Of a stretch of DNA of 64,000 nucleotides, positions 61,855 to 64,000 are shown piece after piece. Position numbers and translations under genes: made by a program. Numbering within the stretch: position 1 is the stretch's first letter; each line of letters begins with the position of its first letter. The stretch lies in NCBI GenBank assembly GCA_029891345.1, contig CM056994.1, positions 58,931,251 through 58,995,250 of the forward strand, written 5' to 3'. This DNA is from Dryococelus australis. Lineage: Eukaryota > Arthropoda > Insecta > Phasmatodea > Phasmatidae. Under the pieces are notes generated by a model that was not told the DNA's origin, did no database searches, and worked only from the letters and a program-made list of their open reading frames with translations.

Positions 61855-62015
61855 TCTCTGTGTTTACGTTTGAGGTTACATATGAGAAGGTCAAAAAAAG
61901 ATACATATATTTATTTTACATTACCATGAATCACAATCCTGCAGTGTGTGGCCCAGATATGTAATCACATTGAAACATGTTCCTTACCCAAACACATTCA
62001 CAGTCTGTCCAACAT
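61611..62015. repeat. Exact palindrome, 163-bp arms around a TA/T spacer
   Basis: 61611-61773 and 61853-62015 are perfect reverse complements by eye with no gap, from ATGTTGGACAGACTG to CACAGAGAAT. The 79-base spacer is (TA)n followed by a long T run. Absence of any difference between arms means a very recent event or an assembly artefact. Confidence 0.95.
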
Positions 62016-63620
62016 CACACTATTACTTTAACCAGCATATAAAACATGAAAATAATTTTTTATTCGCCATATAAGAGAACAGTAGGCTTGTGTGTAAAAA
62101 TCAGTCTTTCATTTACCAAAATTTACATCCTGAGGAAAAGATTAAATACAAACAGGAATGTTAAGAACCAGTGTATTAGATTTATAGGCATTTTACATTT
62201 CATAGCCGTATACTCAGGTATGGTAACTTACAGAATTAAAATTCTGCTGAACTATAGAAATCAAGGTAAAAATAGCATAATGCATTATTCTACAATGAAT
62301 TTGAAAATTAGTTACACAATTAGCAAAATATTTCAGTTTATATCAAGAGAATTTATCAACCATAAATCTTACAACAGCAATGGTAAAAACAAGAGACTAC
62401 AAATTTCTTAAACTAAATATGAGGGAAAATGTTTACTGTGCATGTCAACATTGGGGCACAAACTGCCATAAAAATTGTAAAAGTCATGTTTTCAACAGCA
62501 ACATGACATTCAAACAGTAACACGACGTTTGGTTATACAACAAAATCCATCTTTTACAAAAGTATAGTTAACAGTGTGTGTTAGTTGATTTCTGTCGAAC
62601 ATAGTTGCATTAGAACTTGATCAACGGATATGTACAAACGACTTAAATCACTTTATGTAAATGCTTTGCTATCTTTCGTTGAGACCACGTGGTTTTGGCA
62701 GTTCATATGGAAGTTTTTCAGTGACGTGACGCAGAAGTGGTTACTGTGCAGCTGGCATTCACACACTATAGCATGTGCACTCTACCTCATGTTCGCTCTA
62801 CGGTACTGCGAGTACATCACGCAACTTTCACTTTGGTACATACAAGATTTTACAAACCACCATTTTTGAAAATTTCAGTAAATAAATTTTTTTGATAGTT
62901 ATTATTTATTTTCACGACTGTGAATTCAATAAAGTGATAGACGTAAACAACAATATGCTGTCCTAATATTAATAAAATTTCACATCAGCCATAAAATAAC
63001 AACCAGTTTTTGGAAACAAGATTTTCATAAGTATTCCAATGTGTATTTACTTTTTTTTTCAGGGGACTGACAAAACGTTTCCTTATACCCGGAATTTTCA
63101 TTAGATGAGGGCTCTGACATATACACCAATAAAATACAACTTATAACATTATTAGACTTCATGTTGAATATAATGAGAGTTGTATATTATCTGTGAATTA
63201 ATTAATAAACACAAAAATGGAACCTTCATTAAATGTATTACTGTATTAGTATCACCGTAAATAACACATTAAAAACATTTCTCATTAACTCGTCTAAATA
63301 AAGAATATAACATCACAGAACACTGTATATAATTGATTGTAATTTGACCAAATGCAAGTCAAATTTTTAATGTTCCAAATGCAACGAAATATAAAAACAG
63401 CTGAAACTGACAAAAGATTTAACAAGGGCTGCCTTTGCACCTCAGGCTTAAGCTGCGTAACGTGCACTTTACGAAATAATCTACTGGACCTGGACGATAC
63501 AAGATTTACAGTGTTTGAAGCGAGAACTCACTAATTTTAAAGGGCCCAACGAAATTGCTGATTAGTTATCCTGTTATATTTTTTTCCATATCGGTTATAA
63601 CGTAATTTTTACACTGGACC
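62016..63620. other. Intergenic sequence without a recognised gene
   Basis: AT-rich; open frames at 62046-62411 and 62630-62869 have no recognisable domain, signal or splice context. Confidence 0.4.
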
Positions 63621-63632
63621 AGGTCCTCGGCA

Positions 63633-64000
63633 TTAAATAAATCGAACTTCTACCTTGGTCTGTCTTCGCAGTGACTGTTGCTTCGCCGTGGCGAGCCTGC
63701 GGTAGACCTCCTCTAGCAGGCGGTCCCAGTCAGCGTCACCAAGTGGGGATGAAAAGGGAGGTATGTTCCAGATATTGAAGAGAGGGTGAGTGAGAGGACG
63801 GCCAAGAAATGGGAGGGAAGGCGGAAATACAGTGGAATCATCTATTTCACTCTTAAATTCCACACAAATAAAATTCAGGTCCTGATCCCACAAAGAATGA
63901 TCTTGATTATAAAATATAGTCAAGCATGCGTTAAGATTCTTGTTGAACCGTTCTACTTGATTTCCTTTAGGGTAATAAGGACTGGAACCAACAGAAACAC
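63633..64000 (-). pseudogene. Integrase C-terminal part of an LTR retrotransposon (Ty3/gypsy-like), cut by the window edge
   Basis: The minus-strand frame, open from the window edge to the stop at 63633, reads SPYYPKGNQVERFNKNL, then DHSLWDQDL and LGRPLTHPLFNIW. This is the end of the DDE integrase core (PYxPxGNxVERxN with the catalytic Glu) and the following segment of insect gypsy-type integrases. The frame is unbroken in the 120 codons visible. The rest of pol should lie to the right. Confidence 0.75.

Overview
This is an animal nuclear genome window, AT-rich and gene-poor, with long introns and dense decayed mobile elements. The transposase types (Tc1, and mariner-like elements with the short N-terminal helix-turn-helix common in arthropod genomes), the tRNA-derived SINEs and a Ty3/gypsy-type integrase point to an arthropod, probably an insect or relative with a large genome. 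I cannot name the species from the sequence.

The window is organised around one host gene on the + strand. Eleven exons, 3058-3118 through 56177-56301, join in perfect phase into a 381-residue open frame ending in TAG. It encodes a secreted astacin (M12A) zinc metalloprotease: a prodomain with the FEGD aspartate switch, the [11 protein letters not shown] zinc site, the VMHYG Met-turn and three C-terminal ShK domains, one per exon. The first exon (start codon and signal peptide) was not found and probably lies left of the window or in 1-3057. Exons are GC-richer than the surrounding introns, and all introns obey GT-AG.

Almost everything else is intronic repeat. The 19.3 kb intron (11720-30981) holds a 4.85 kb foldback element (15659-20508) with an 8-bp target duplication and arms that carry inverted copies of the same acidic coding sequence. 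It also holds a 1.94 kb mariner-like element (21407-23348) whose long inverted arms include the transposase 3' end, and a diverged tandem array followed by a second inverted-repeat structure (23785-27034). Later introns hold a dead Tc1 element (32475-33400), a solo LTR inside a minisatellite (37185-38047), a decayed copy of a widespread metazoan repeat gene of unknown function (39426-42085, minus), a GC-rich LTR-like module (42480-43050), and further SINEs and transposase scraps.

Downstream of the gene (56302-64000) lie a SINE, a long CT run, a second solo LTR (60609-61166), an exact 163-bp-arm palindrome (61611-62015) and, at the right edge, an integrase fragment of an LTR retrotransposon running out of the window.

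The best candidate for an undescribed system is the foldback element. No CRISPR array, operon or intact functional tRNA/rRNA gene was seen.
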